Of a DNA stretch of 64,000 bases, positions 52,892 through 61,079 are shown piece after piece. The notes below the pieces were generated by a model. That model saw nothing but the letters and a program-made list of their open reading frames with translations, made no database searches and had not been told where the DNA came from. How positions within the stretch are numbered: position 1 is the first letter of the stretch; each line of letters starts with the position of its first letter. This stretch comes from Vibrio chagasii (GTDB lineage: Bacteria > Pseudomonadota > Gammaproteobacteria > Enterobacterales > Vibrionaceae): the NCBI GenBank assembly GCA_041879415.1, contig CP090851.1, forward strand, positions 1,364,001 through 1,428,000. Direction: 5' to 3'. Both the position numbers and the translations under genes were made by a program.

Positions 52892-52918
52892 AAAAAGCCG
52901 ACATCAACTGTCGGCTTT
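52892..52918 (-). terminator. Terminator of the CAP-like lipoprotein gene
   Basis: AAAGCCGAC and GTCGGCTTT pair exactly over 9 bp around a 7-base loop, with a T-run on the minus strand. Confidence 0.82.
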
Positions 52919-52990
52919 GTAATTAAGGTCTGCTGGCCCTAAGTATTCTGATTCAAGGGCTCATGCGCCTCTCAATGTCCACTAGCGCAT

Positions 52991-54400
52991 TTAGTTAAAC
53001 GTTTGAGTCCAAAAGCTGTGTAGCGAATAGTTTGAGTTCAGTATTAAGTGATGAGCATAACCTAAACCCATCTCGGTGTGGCTTGGGTTCATCATTGCTT
53101 GGCACGATGCAGTACGACCTGCTTGTGAACTTAAACCTGCATTGTTGCTTTGACCATATGCGTTTGTGTCTACAGGATCGCCATAACCAAATAGAGGTGT
53201 TATAGCAGAGTATGAAGCCACGCTAGATACATTGGAAAGTAAAGATTGATATTTCGAACCAGAGTTTACGAACTGTATTTTCTCTGCGTCAGCCGTGAGT
53301 TGCGCTGCAGCAGCAGTTGAATCACTCCAAGCAACCGGTGGTGCGGCATTGAATGCAATGTCGCTAGGATTCAATGTATTACACCAACGTTTTGTTGAGC
53401 GTGCACAATTGGTCGCAATTACCGCCTGGTATTTAAGTGTATCTGCATTAGAGTTAGCTGGTAAGTTAACGATCTTACACCAGCGTTGGTCAGCAACACC
53501 CTGCCCTGGCATGCCCCAAATTGCACCGTTAAGTAGCTGCACTTTATCTAAACTTTCGAAATCGATTAATGCTTCACTCGTTAGACCGCTAATATCCAAG
53601 TCGATCGTTCTTAAGCTCGATACGAATAAATGGTTACCCAATTCTTTGGCTGCGCTATTAATGTGCTCGTTTTGCATAAACGCCCAAGCGTTACCAAAAT
53701 TGCTTTTTAGTCGCTGTTCATACACAAGAGCAGAGAATTGGTATGTCGGCAGAAAAACTGTATTTGAAGTCACCGAGTCTTCATAAGATACCGAGTCGAT
53801 TGACTCAACAATTAAATCTTCGTTAACCACCGTATTTTTGAAAGAGTACTCATTCAATTTGTTATTAGTACATGATGCTGTGACGTTATTTCCCGCTCCA
53901 TTTTTTATTAAAGCTTCATATTCTGATATCACACCATCGATATACAATTCTCTACCTTCTTTTTTTACGGCTAGGTTATTGGTTTCATAGCAGTGAAAAG
54001 CAGGAAGCTCAATTAGGGTTGGACTCGGCATATCTATATTTACTAGTGGAATATCCAATCCTGTCAAATCAAGAGTTGTGGAATTATCGATATAAGCCTT
54101 TGTATTATCGCCTATTTGATTTCCTCTTTGAAGATCTTGAACGCGTAACAACGAGTAAACAACATGAATCATATTATTATTCATTGGAATAATATCTGCG
54201 GTTTGTCCGACTAACGCTGGAACAGCCGCCTTTGAAGCGCCATTGGCTGTCGATGTCACTACTGTTTTCGGCTTTGGTGTAACGGTAACTGTTGACGGTG
54301 AAGACCCCGCAGTACTTGGGCTAGATGATCCCCCACCACCCCCACAGGCAGTTACAGATAAACCCATGACTAGTAATGATGTCGCTTGCATAAAATTCAT
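52991..54400 (-). CDS. Lipoprotein with C-terminal CAP/SCP-like domain
   Basis: A 469-residue protein with a lipoprotein signal (LSVTAC, lipid-modified Cys19), then a poly-Gly/Ser/Thr linker. Most of the body is unrecognised. The C-terminus ASCQAMMNPSHTEMGLGYAH continues to FWTQTFN, matching the end of CAP/SCP (PR-1) domains, where His-Cys-x-x-Met-Met and the WTQxF block are conserved. Such domains are secreted and often bind sterols or cell-wall material. It is probably tethered to the outer membrane and exposed. The N-terminal half may be a distinct module. Confidence 0.77.
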   Translation of the reverse strand: MNFMQATSLLVMGLSVTACGGGGGSSSPSTAGSSPSTVTVTPKPKTVVTSTANGASKAAVPALVGQTADIIPMNNNMIHVVYSLLRVQDLQRGNQIGDNTKAYIDNSTTLDLTGLDIPLVNIDMPSPTLIELPAFHCYETNNLAVKKEGRELYIDGVISEYEALIKNGAGNNVTASCTNNKLNEYSFKNTVVNEDLIVESIDSVSYEDSVTSNTVFLPTYQFSALVYEQRLKSNFGNAWAFMQNEHINSAAKELGNHLFVSSLRTIDLDISGLTSEALIDFESLDKVQLLNGAIWGMPGQGVADQRWCKIVNLPANSNADTLKYQAVIATNCARSTKRWCNTLNPSDIAFNAAPPVAWSDSTAAAAQLTADAEKIQFVNSGSKYQSLLSNVSSVASYSAITPLFGYGDPVDTNAYGQSNNAGLSSQAGRTASCQAMMNPSHTEMGLGYAHHLILNSNYSLHSFWTQTFN

Positions 54401-55074
54401 ATTTACTTTTCCTTAATCGTAAAAAATCGAGCCATGACGAGAGTAATGGTTATATTTCTTCTTAGAATTTATAGGTCCTTCGGACAAGTCTTCGACCGCC
54501 AGCATGCAATACCAAGTCGTGCACACCAACAATAAAACACCGTTCAATTGCTAACGATAATCTGACAAAGTCATATTTGTGTAAAGAATAAATACGAACA
54601 TAATTCAACCATTCTCATTTGTAAGACTGATAGATTCAAATAAGAAACATCATGTTCAAACTAGATAACCAGTGATTAGAAAATAATATTCTTCTTTATT
54701 ATTTCGCTATCTATCACTGAATAGCTATGTTGCTCAATGACTTAGAATTGGATGATTATTTAAGATTTATACAGAAAATTATGAATACTGTTCAATTGTA
54801 GGCGTGAAAATCGAGAATCTATTTTACTTTGTGGTCAATGACCCTATTTAACGATCTATTGTTTCTTAAATTAAGAGATATAGATAATCGAAGTGAATGT
54901 TTAATTATTTGTTAACAAATCAGGGTAACTTAACAACAAATAAACATTCGCATTTATTTGCAAAAAAAAAGGACCTACTGATTAAGTAGGTCCGTTTTAT
55001 GTGTTAACCATTCATAGTCTGAAAGGAAGTATTGCCCCCTCACCCTTGGATACGAGCTGGTAACCTGCCGCGTG
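54401..55074. other. 674-bp AT-rich intergenic region
   Basis: No ORF or RNA gene is supported. It includes the MarR terminator at 54962-54998. Elsewhere it is AT-rich promoter-like DNA for the CAP-like lipoprotein gene. Confidence 0.45.
54962..54998 (-). terminator. Terminator of the CDF-MarR operon
   Basis: GGACCTACT and AGTAGGTCC pair exactly over 9 bp with a 5-base loop, with nine T on the minus strand. Confidence 0.9.
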
Positions 55075-55491
55075 TTAAAAAGCTTTCACCATTTGGCTTA
55101 AGCACTTCAATAGCACCGCTTTGTCTTGTTCTTCTATGCCTTGGGTTAACTCGTTTACGAGATTTAGGTGAAGTTGGTTATGGTGAACGTGGATCTTTTG
55201 CCCTTCATCAGTCAAAGCAACCACAATTGCTCGGCGATCGGTTGGGTGTTCATGGCGTTCAATCAACTCTGCCTTAACTAACTTCTCAATTTGAACAGTA
55301 AGTGTGCCTGTTGTAATACCAAGCTTTTCGGCAAGCTCTTTCATTCTCAATGCGCCATGCATGCCCAACACTTCAATCGTATGGACCTGCGCAAGCGAGT
55401 AACCCGTTTCTTTAACAACGGATTGCTCCCACGAAGACATTTTATCGTAGAACTCAGTCAATATTTGGTTAAGCTGTTCTATGTTTTGCAT
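55075..55491 (-). CDS. MarR family transcriptional regulator
   Basis: A 138-residue winged-helix MarR protein. The recognition region is LRMKELAEKLGITTGTLTVQ followed by HPTDRRAIVVALTDEG, the wing. It probably represses itself and the CDF gene upstream through the dyads at 56501-56571. ATG at 55489-55491 (MQNIEQLN) is preferred, though a TTG at 55510-55512 is in frame. The start overlaps the CDF stop by 23 bp, so the two genes form an operon. Confidence 0.87.
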   Translation of the reverse strand: MQNIEQLNQILTEFYDKMSSWEQSVVKETGYSLAQVHTIEVLGMHGALRMKELAEKLGITTGTLTVQIEKLVKAELIERHEHPTDRRAIVVALTDEGQKIHVHHNQLHLNLVNELTQGIEEQDKAVLLKCLSQMVKAF

Positions 55492-56455
55492 GGCCGTTTG
55501 AGTGCACTTCAAGAGTAAGATGATTTATCTTATCAAACTTGGCGAGCATTTGTTTATATTCAGAAACGGATTTATCACTGATTGATTCAAGAGTAATCGC
55601 TGCTGAATAATGATGACCACTCACCTTCCACATATGAAAATCTGTCACGGAAGCATAAGGCGATAACATTTCGATCACCGAATCACGGTATTCCTGGTGG
55701 ATATTTTCATCGAGTAAGATTGGGCTCGTCTGTTTCATAAGGTTCATAGTCCACTTAGCAATAACCAGCGCGCCTACCATCCCCATCACTGCATCTAACC
55801 AGTTCCAACCATAAAACTTACCAAACAGCAGTGCCACAATTGCAAGTAACGACGTTAACGTATCCGCCAAAACGTGCATGTATGCAGCGCGTAGATTGTG
55901 ATCATGATGGTCGCCAGTGTGACTATGATGATGAGTATCTTCATGACTATGTGAATGACCATGCGAATGCCCGTGAGCGTGTCCATGATCATGGTCGTGA
56001 TGGTGGTCGTGATGGTGGTCTCCCAACAAAAACATGCTTACGACATTCACCATAAGACCAATACAAGCGACGATAATCGCTTCATTAAATTGAATGGCTT
56101 GAGGGTTGAACAATCGATGTATCGATTCCACCAGCATCAACAGAGCCACAATACCCAAAGCAATAGCGCTGGTGTAGCCCCCTAGCACACTCACTTTACC
56201 TGTACCAAAAGAGAAACGAGCACTATCAGCATGTTTTCTTGCATAGCGATAAGCAAACAAAGTGATGCCAAACGCTGCTGCGTGCGTCCCCATGTGCCAA
56301 CCATCTGCAAGCAATGCCATCGAGCCATAAACAGTACCTGCAATGATTTCGATAAACATGGTAGTGACAGTCAGTAGCAGGACATAGAAAGTGCGCTTTT
56401 CACCTTGGCTGTTATGCGAAGAGAAGTTGTGTTGGTGATGGGTTGTAAAGCTCAA
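55469..56455 (-). CDS. Cation diffusion facilitator (DmeF-like heavy-metal efflux)
   Basis: A CDF transporter with six helices and an N-terminal His-containing cap. LADGWHMGTHAAAFG is the TM2 metal-binding motif and AAYMHVLADTLTSLLA the TM5 HxxxD motif. Between TM4 and TM5 lies a long His/Asp-rich loop. DmeF homologues export Co2+/Ni2+ or Zn2+; the actual metal is not determined. The start is uncertain: an ATG at 56500 lacks a ribosome site, while a TTG at 56453-56455 has AAGGA upstream and is used here. Confidence 0.82.
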   Translation of the reverse strand: MSFTTHHQHNFSSHNSQGEKRTFYVLLLTVTTMFIEIIAGTVYGSMALLADGWHMGTHAAAFGITLFAYRYARKHADSARFSFGTGKVSVLGGYTSAIALGIVALLMLVESIHRLFNPQAIQFNEAIIVACIGLMVNVVSMFLLGDHHHDHHHDHDHGHAHGHSHGHSHSHEDTHHHSHTGDHHDHNLRAAYMHVLADTLTSLLAIVALLFGKFYGWNWLDAVMGMVGALVIAKWTMNLMKQTSPILLDENIHQEYRDSVIEMLSPYASVTDFHMWKVSGHHYSAAITLESISDKSVSEYKQMLAKFDKINHLTLEVHSNGHAKHRTA

Positions 56456-56500
56456 AATGGTGTCCTTAGTCTTATGCTCAAAGTCGATGTAACAGATCAT

Positions 56501-56530
56501 TCAAACTACTTTGACAGACAAGTAGTTTGA
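56501..56530. promoter_or_regulatory. Perfect 11-bp inverted repeat upstream of CDF-MarR operon
   Basis: TCAAACTACTT and AAGTAGTTTGA are exact complements separated by 8 bp (TGACAGAC). It lies between the CDF start and the LysR gene. It is a likely operator for the downstream MarR protein. Confidence 0.6.
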
Positions 56531-56556
56531 CCATCAAATTAATATCGCTAAATTTA

Positions 56557-56571
56557 GTTTGATAATCAAAC
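56557..56571. promoter_or_regulatory. 15-bp palindrome GTTTGATAATCAAAC upstream of CDF-MarR operon
   Basis: GTTTGAT-A-ATCAAAC is a perfect dyad of the size MarR proteins bind. It shares the TTTGA/TCAAA half with the inverted repeat at 56501-56530, suggesting that one protein binds both. Confidence 0.6.
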
Positions 56572-56616
56572 ATTGTCAATGCGGTATTTCCCGTGACGTA
56601 TATGGCAGCGACAAAA

Positions 56617-56637
56617 AAGCCCACATATAGTGGGCTT
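56617..56637 (-). terminator. Terminator of the LysR gene at 56678
   Basis: AAGCCCAC and GTGGGCTT pair exactly over 8 bp around ATATA, with a T-run on the minus strand. Confidence 0.85.
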
Positions 56638-56677
56638 GGATTCTTCTATAGAATGCTATGCGAGCTATCTTGATAAG

Positions 56678-57592
56678 CTAATCAACGCTTTTCTGGAGTA
56701 ATGTAATCTCATCATTCACCCAACCCAATAGCTGCTTTGTGGCTTTCGACAACACTTGATTCTGCCTCACAATGTAACCAAGACTGGTGCTAGAGAAGTT
56801 AAGTAGTGGTGTAACTTTCGACTTTAGGTGTGGCTTAGTTGATATAGCGAATTCAGGAATGATGGCAACGCCAAATCCCGCTTCAGCCCAGTCAATTTGT
56901 GCGTCAACACTGCCAACTTCCATCACTCTGTAGTTAGGAAGATTCAGACTAGGAAGTCCTTCGTCGATAAAGTCTCGAGTTCTTGTATCGTGACCCAGTA
57001 GAATTAAGGTCAGTTCAGGCTCGACTTCATCATTCTGAGTGTCATTATCCTTCGAAATATCAGAACCTTGAGACTCTAAACCATCTCCCAGAGCACACCA
57101 TGAAAGCTCTTGCAGCTTGGTAAAATAAAGGGACTCGTTATGCTGCTCTTTCGCAATCACAAAACCTAGGTCTGCCTTGGCATTCTTTACCAAACTGGAT
57201 GCTTGAGATGAGGTGGTATTAAGCAAGGTGAGATCGATGCCCGGGTACTGCGCTTTGAACTTCTGGAAAGGACGAATCAATAGAAATCGAGAGATAATGT
57301 CACTAACCGCAATGGTTAGCGTGCCGATTTTGAGGTCATTAATCGCATTAAGATCAGCCTGACATACCTGTAACTCAAGCAAGGTTCTTTTACTCGTTTC
57401 TAATAGTCTTTCGCCCGCTTGAGTTAGCTGAAATGGGCTTCTTTCTATGAGCTTGATACGTGTTAGCTGTTCAAGTTGCTTTAGATGCAAGCTTACATTT
57501 GGCTGCGTCATATGAAGGGCGTTAGCCGCCTTACCGAAATGTTTGTGTTCAGCTAATGTCACAAACGTGTTCAACAAATTGATATCAAGCAT
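56678..57592 (-). CDS. LysR-type transcriptional regulator
   Basis: A 304-residue LysR regulator. The N-terminal helix-turn-helix NLLNTFVTLAEHKHFGKAAN and TQPNVSLHLKQLEQLTR are intact. The effector domain includes KIGTLTIAVSDIISRF. It resembles CysB/HdfR-type subfamilies, but no regulated neighbour is obvious. It ends 148 bp before the CDF operon's palindromes. Repeats of the GTCATTCCC family begin just upstream of its start. Confidence 0.85.
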   Translation of the reverse strand: MLDINLLNTFVTLAEHKHFGKAANALHMTQPNVSLHLKQLEQLTRIKLIERSPFQLTQAGERLLETSKRTLLELQVCQADLNAINDLKIGTLTIAVSDIISRFLLIRPFQKFKAQYPGIDLTLLNTTSSQASSLVKNAKADLGFVIAKEQHNESLYFTKLQELSWCALGDGLESQGSDISKDNDTQNDEVEPELTLILLGHDTRTRDFIDEGLPSLNLPNYRVMEVGSVDAQIDWAEAGFGVAIIPEFAISTKPHLKSKVTPLLNFSSTSLGYIVRQNQVLSKATKQLLGWVNDEITLLQKSVD

Positions 57593-57669
57593 CGTCTTCT
57601 CTCTTGTGTTACTTCCAATTGTTCGGCACTAAAAACGCGTCACTCTCTATTTCACAGTCCCACTGCTCC

Positions 57670-57855
57670 GTCATTCTACGGTAAGGAACGAACGTGATAG
57701 GAAATCTCGCTTGTGGTTAAAGATTCCTGATACCTCGTCCCTCGGTTCTGGAATGACGCTAACAAATCGAGTTAGCGTCACTCTTGAATACAAGGGCCCC
57801 ACTTCGTCATTCCCTACAGTGAGGAACGAACGTGATAGGGAATCTCGCTTATGAT
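57670..57855. repeat. Copies of the 119-bp hairpin repeat family 5' of purA
   Basis: About 1.5 units: GGAACGAACGTGATAGGAAAT, then ATTCCTGATACCTCGTCCC, and a complete CGTCATTCCCTACAGTGAGG unit ending GATAGGGAATCTCGC. They share the family seen at 39879-40465. The spacer also has a GCTAAC/GTTAGC pairing. Only short open frames appear. Confidence 0.75.
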
Positions 57856-57965
57856 TAAGACTTTAGAGCTATATGGAATCCTTATCAAGATAATAAAGAT
57901 AATTAATTTCTCTTATCTACAATGCAGCACTAACATGATTTCTCAATCAGTCAGGAGATAAACTT

Positions 57966-59225
57966 ATGCCATCTATCGTTGTTGTGGGTGCAAACTGGGG
58001 TGATGAAGGCAAAGGCCGCATCGTCGATTTTTTAGCAGCAGAAGCATCTGCAAGCATTCGTTTCCAAGGCGGAAACAATGCAGGCCATACCGTAGTTAAC
58101 GACTTCGGTACATTCAAACTGCACCAACTTCCTAGCGGTATTTTTAACCCTGACTGTACAGCTGTACTTGGCCCTGGCATGGTGATTAGCCCTGCTGCAT
58201 TAAGCGAAGAGATCGCAGAAGTTCAAGCAGCAAATGTTGACGTTAAACTTGCTATTTCTGATCGCGCTACACTGTGCCTACCACTGCATGCGCTGGAAGA
58301 TACGCTTGAAGAAGAGCGCTTAGGTGATGCCGCTTACGGCTCAACTCGCCAAGGTATTGCGCCAGCATACGGCGATCGCGTGATGAAAAAAGGCATCCTT
58401 GTGGGTTGGCTAAATCAACCAGAGGTTCTAGAGCAGCGCATTCAATTCATGCTTGATTGGAAGATGCCTCAACTGAAAGCCCTTTATCCTCAATGTGACT
58501 TTACTCAGACCGCTTCAGAAATGGCTGAATGGCTACTTGAAGTGACGAAAGCTTGGCGTCCGTTCATTTGTAACGTAACCGAGCCTCTTAAAGCCCTTCA
58601 AGCACAAGACGCAAACCTACTGTTTGAGGCTCAACTCGGTGCAGGGCGCGACTTGGTTTACGGTGAATACCCTTGGACAACATCATCAAACGTAACGGCA
58701 GCTTATGCGGGTATTGGTAGTGGCTTACCTGCCCTTCGCCCTGAGCGTGTTATTGCTGTTGCTAAGGCATTCAGCTCATCAGTCGGTACAGGTACTCTGG
58801 TTACTGCAATGGAAGAACAAGATAGCTTCCGGGAGAGCTCTAACGAATACGGTGCTACTACAGGTCGCCCACGTGATATGGGTTACTTCGATGCTGTAGC
58901 AACACGCAACGGTGTTGAACTGCAAGCAGCGACAGAAATCGCTCTAACTAAGATTGATTGCTTATCTGGTTTGGCAGAGTTGAAGATCTGTACTGCATAC
59001 GCAGGTGAGCACAGCGAAAACCCAATTTGGCCACAAACGGCTGAGCTAAAGCCAGTTTATGAAGACATGGCGGGCTGGGATGAGGACATCACGGGTTGTC
59101 GCACTTTTGAAAGCCTTCCTCAAGCTGCGCAGGATTATGTTACTCGCATTGAAGAACTGATGGGCGTGCCAATTGTCATGGTATCGGTTGGTCCAGAACG
59201 CGACCAAATGATCATTCGAGCTTAG
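57966..59225 (+). CDS. purA: Divergent adenylosuccinate synthetase (PurA family)
   Basis: A 419-residue PurA-family enzyme, which makes adenylosuccinate from IMP, aspartate and GTP. The GTP-loop WGDEGKGR with Asp13 and catalytic His41 in NAGHT match E. coli positions. However, FEAQLGAGRDL replaces FEGAQGTLLDI and STRQGIAPAYGDR replaces the usual TGRGIGPAYEDK region, so it is a diverged copy, likely a paralogue. AGGAGATAAACTT precedes the ATG. The WGDEGKG Asp is kept, so it is not the Ser/Gly PurZ type of Z-DNA phages. Confidence 0.82.
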   Translation: MPSIVVVGANWGDEGKGRIVDFLAAEASASIRFQGGNNAGHTVVNDFGTFKLHQLPSGIFNPDCTAVLGPGMVISPAALSEEIAEVQAANVDVKLAISDRATLCLPLHALEDTLEEERLGDAAYGSTRQGIAPAYGDRVMKKGILVGWLNQPEVLEQRIQFMLDWKMPQLKALYPQCDFTQTASEMAEWLLEVTKAWRPFICNVTEPLKALQAQDANLLFEAQLGAGRDLVYGEYPWTTSSNVTAAYAGIGSGLPALRPERVIAVAKAFSSSVGTGTLVTAMEEQDSFRESSNEYGATTGRPRDMGYFDAVATRNGVELQAATEIALTKIDCLSGLAELKICTAYAGEHSENPIWPQTAELKPVYEDMAGWDEDITGCRTFESLPQAAQDYVTRIEELMGVPIVMVSVGPERDQMIIRA

Positions 59226-59242
59226 ACAAGTTAAATAAGCCA

Positions 59243-59266
59243 AAAGCCCACACTGGTGGGCTTTTT
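59243..59266 (+). terminator. Terminator of purA
   Basis: AAAGCCCAC and GTGGGCTTT pair exactly over 9 bp with a 4-base loop, followed by TT, 17 bp after the stop codon. Confidence 0.88.
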
Positions 59267-59300
59267 CGTACCTGTTATAGGCATATAAAAGCGGTATAAC

Positions 59301-60242
59301 CTACAACTTGTTTTTCTTGTTGCGATACATGTTTTCGTCTGAAGACTTGATCAAATTGATGATGTTCAAACTTTGAGAATCTGAAGTTCCACACCCGTAG
59401 GAAAACCCTAATGAAACATCATCATCACCGCGAAATCCTTCAATGAACTCATGAAAATCTGCACGAATTTTACGAACCAATTCACAAGCGTATCCGCGAT
59501 CTTCGGAATGAATAACAACAATGAACTCATCACCACCCACTCTCGCCGGTATTGTGTTGTATTTGATGTTATTTCTGATGCACGAAGCAAAGCCAGAAAT
59601 GTAATCATCGCCTTTAAAGTGCCCGTAAGTATCATTGATGTACTTTAAATTATCCAAGTCAAAATAGAGACAAACGATCTCTCCATCATCAATGTTTGCT
59701 TTGTTGAATTCATGAAAAAACCCCCTTCGATTGAGAAGCATCGTCATGATATCGAAGTGGCTGTTTTTATATAAAATCCGGCTCTCTTCTTTCAAAAGGA
59801 TTTCAGACCGTAGCAAGGTTGAAATGTTCTCAATCAGGTTCACTTGGCTTTCCGTATACTCGGTTGGACTCAAGTCAAACACGAACAGGATGGCAAACAC
59901 TTCTCCATCCGTGCCGCTAATCGGGATACCACAGAATGATTTGTAGTCGTCAGGTTCCTTCTCAACGGTTGCCTCACCACAAGCACATCCACTCAAATAA
60001 ACCGTGCGGTTCTCTTTGTATACATACTCACAAAAACAACTGATCTTACTTTTGTGCTGCTCGCATAGTTTGGTTGAAGAACATAAAACGCTCTCAAAAC
60101 CCAAACGAGTAAAATCGGAGATCGTGATGATCCCCGCATTCGATGCGTCCATAATGTCGCATATGTTGTCCAATATAGATATCCAAGTATCTACGTCGAT
60201 ATTTTGTTCCATCCCTTCAGAAGAGACTCTGTCAAATAGCAT
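59301..60242 (-). CDS. GAF-GGDEF diguanylate cyclase
   Basis: A roughly 313-residue cytoplasmic protein. The N-terminal half is a GAF-like sensory domain containing several Cys (CSSTKLCEQH, SCFCEYV, SGCACGE), suggestive of a metal, heme or redox sensor. The C-terminal GGDEF domain has ARVGGDEF at residues 234-240 and DNLKYINDTYGHFKGDD upstream. No RxxD inhibitory site is seen. ATG at 60240-60242 is used; an alternative ATG lies at 60212. Confidence 0.9.
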   Translation of the reverse strand: MLFDRVSSEGMEQNIDVDTWISILDNICDIMDASNAGIITISDFTRLGFESVLCSSTKLCEQHKSKISCFCEYVYKENRTVYLSGCACGEATVEKEPDDYKSFCGIPISGTDGEVFAILFVFDLSPTEYTESQVNLIENISTLLRSEILLKEESRILYKNSHFDIMTMLLNRRGFFHEFNKANIDDGEIVCLYFDLDNLKYINDTYGHFKGDDYISGFASCIRNNIKYNTIPARVGGDEFIVVIHSEDRGYACELVRKIRADFHEFIEGFRGDDDVSLGFSYGCGTSDSQSLNIINLIKSSDENMYRNKKNKL

Positions 60243-60432
60243 CAATTATTCTTTAGTATCAGATAGTTAATTTTGATTGAATATTTATTAGCATCCGTTA
60301 TAACAAAAATTCTATGCACGATAATATTGAGTGGGGTTCCGACAGACTGATGGCTAAGACTTCTTCTTAGCCACATCACAAGCCACTGACTCCATAAACT
60401 ATTTATATTGGGTTTAACGCTAAGATATGTTC

Positions 60433-61071
60433 TTAGTTCACTCGTTCTGTGGCATCATCCATCGACGTCCAGATCTCGGCTCGTCTGTTCTTTGCTCGCC
60501 CTTCACTCGTTTCATTAGAAGCGATAGGCTTACTTTCACCAAAAGAACGAATAACCAAGCGATTCTTCTCTACACCATCAGCAACCAAGGCATTCGAAGT
60601 AGTGAGTGCTCTTTGTAACCCCAAAGCTTGGTTGTAACCTTCATCACCAGTGCTATCTGTGTGCCCATCAACCGTGACCGAGTTGCCACTGGCCTGCAAT
60701 TCGCTAGCTAATTGAGTTAAGGCTTTGCTACCCATTGGTGTTAAGTTGTGTTGATCAAACCCAAAGTGAAGACGTGCCAATAGCCCGCGACGCTCTTGGT
60801 TACTAATCCAAGTCTTACATCCTGATTGATTCATACCCATGCTGGACTGACTGGCTAAGGCTTGCTTCAATTCACTACTATCAGATTGCTGCTCGATCTG
60901 TAGAACGCCCTGTCTGTGCTGGGCAATACCCACGACATCATCAACCCTAACGCTATGTTGGTATTCACTGAATGCCGTGTCGCAATAAACGCTGAAACCT
61001 TGTTCCGCATTAGCAGTAAAGCTAAATTGCAATGCCGACAGGACAATGGAACCTATCATTAACTTTTTCAT
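60433..61071 (-). CDS. OmpA-family protein of Tad locus
   Basis: A 212-residue exported protein with a signal peptide (MKKLMIGSIVLSALQFSFTA, cut after NA) and a C-terminal OmpA domain: LHFGFDQHNL, VTVDGHTDSTGDEGYNQALG and EGRAKNRRAEIW, which bind peptidoglycan. It follows the TadG-like gene by 8 bp and probably anchors or gates the pilus complex. OmpA-type genes next to tadG are found in several Vibrio Tad loci. Confidence 0.88.
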   Translation of the reverse strand: MKKLMIGSIVLSALQFSFTANAEQGFSVYCDTAFSEYQHSVRVDDVVGIAQHRQGVLQIEQQSDSSELKQALASQSSMGMNQSGCKTWISNQERRGLLARLHFGFDQHNLTPMGSKALTQLASELQASGNSVTVDGHTDSTGDEGYNQALGLQRALTTSNALVADGVEKNRLVIRSFGESKPIASNETSEGRAKNRRAEIWTSMDDATERVN

Positions 61072-61079
61072 AATTTCCT

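Larger units (their letters stand above)
52483..52990. other. 508-bp intergenic region between chemoreceptor and CAP-like lipoprotein genes
   Basis: It contains a short ORF with strong ribosome site (52729-52812), a terminator within it (52773-52810), and the terminator of the lipoprotein gene (52892-52918). Confidence 0.5.
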
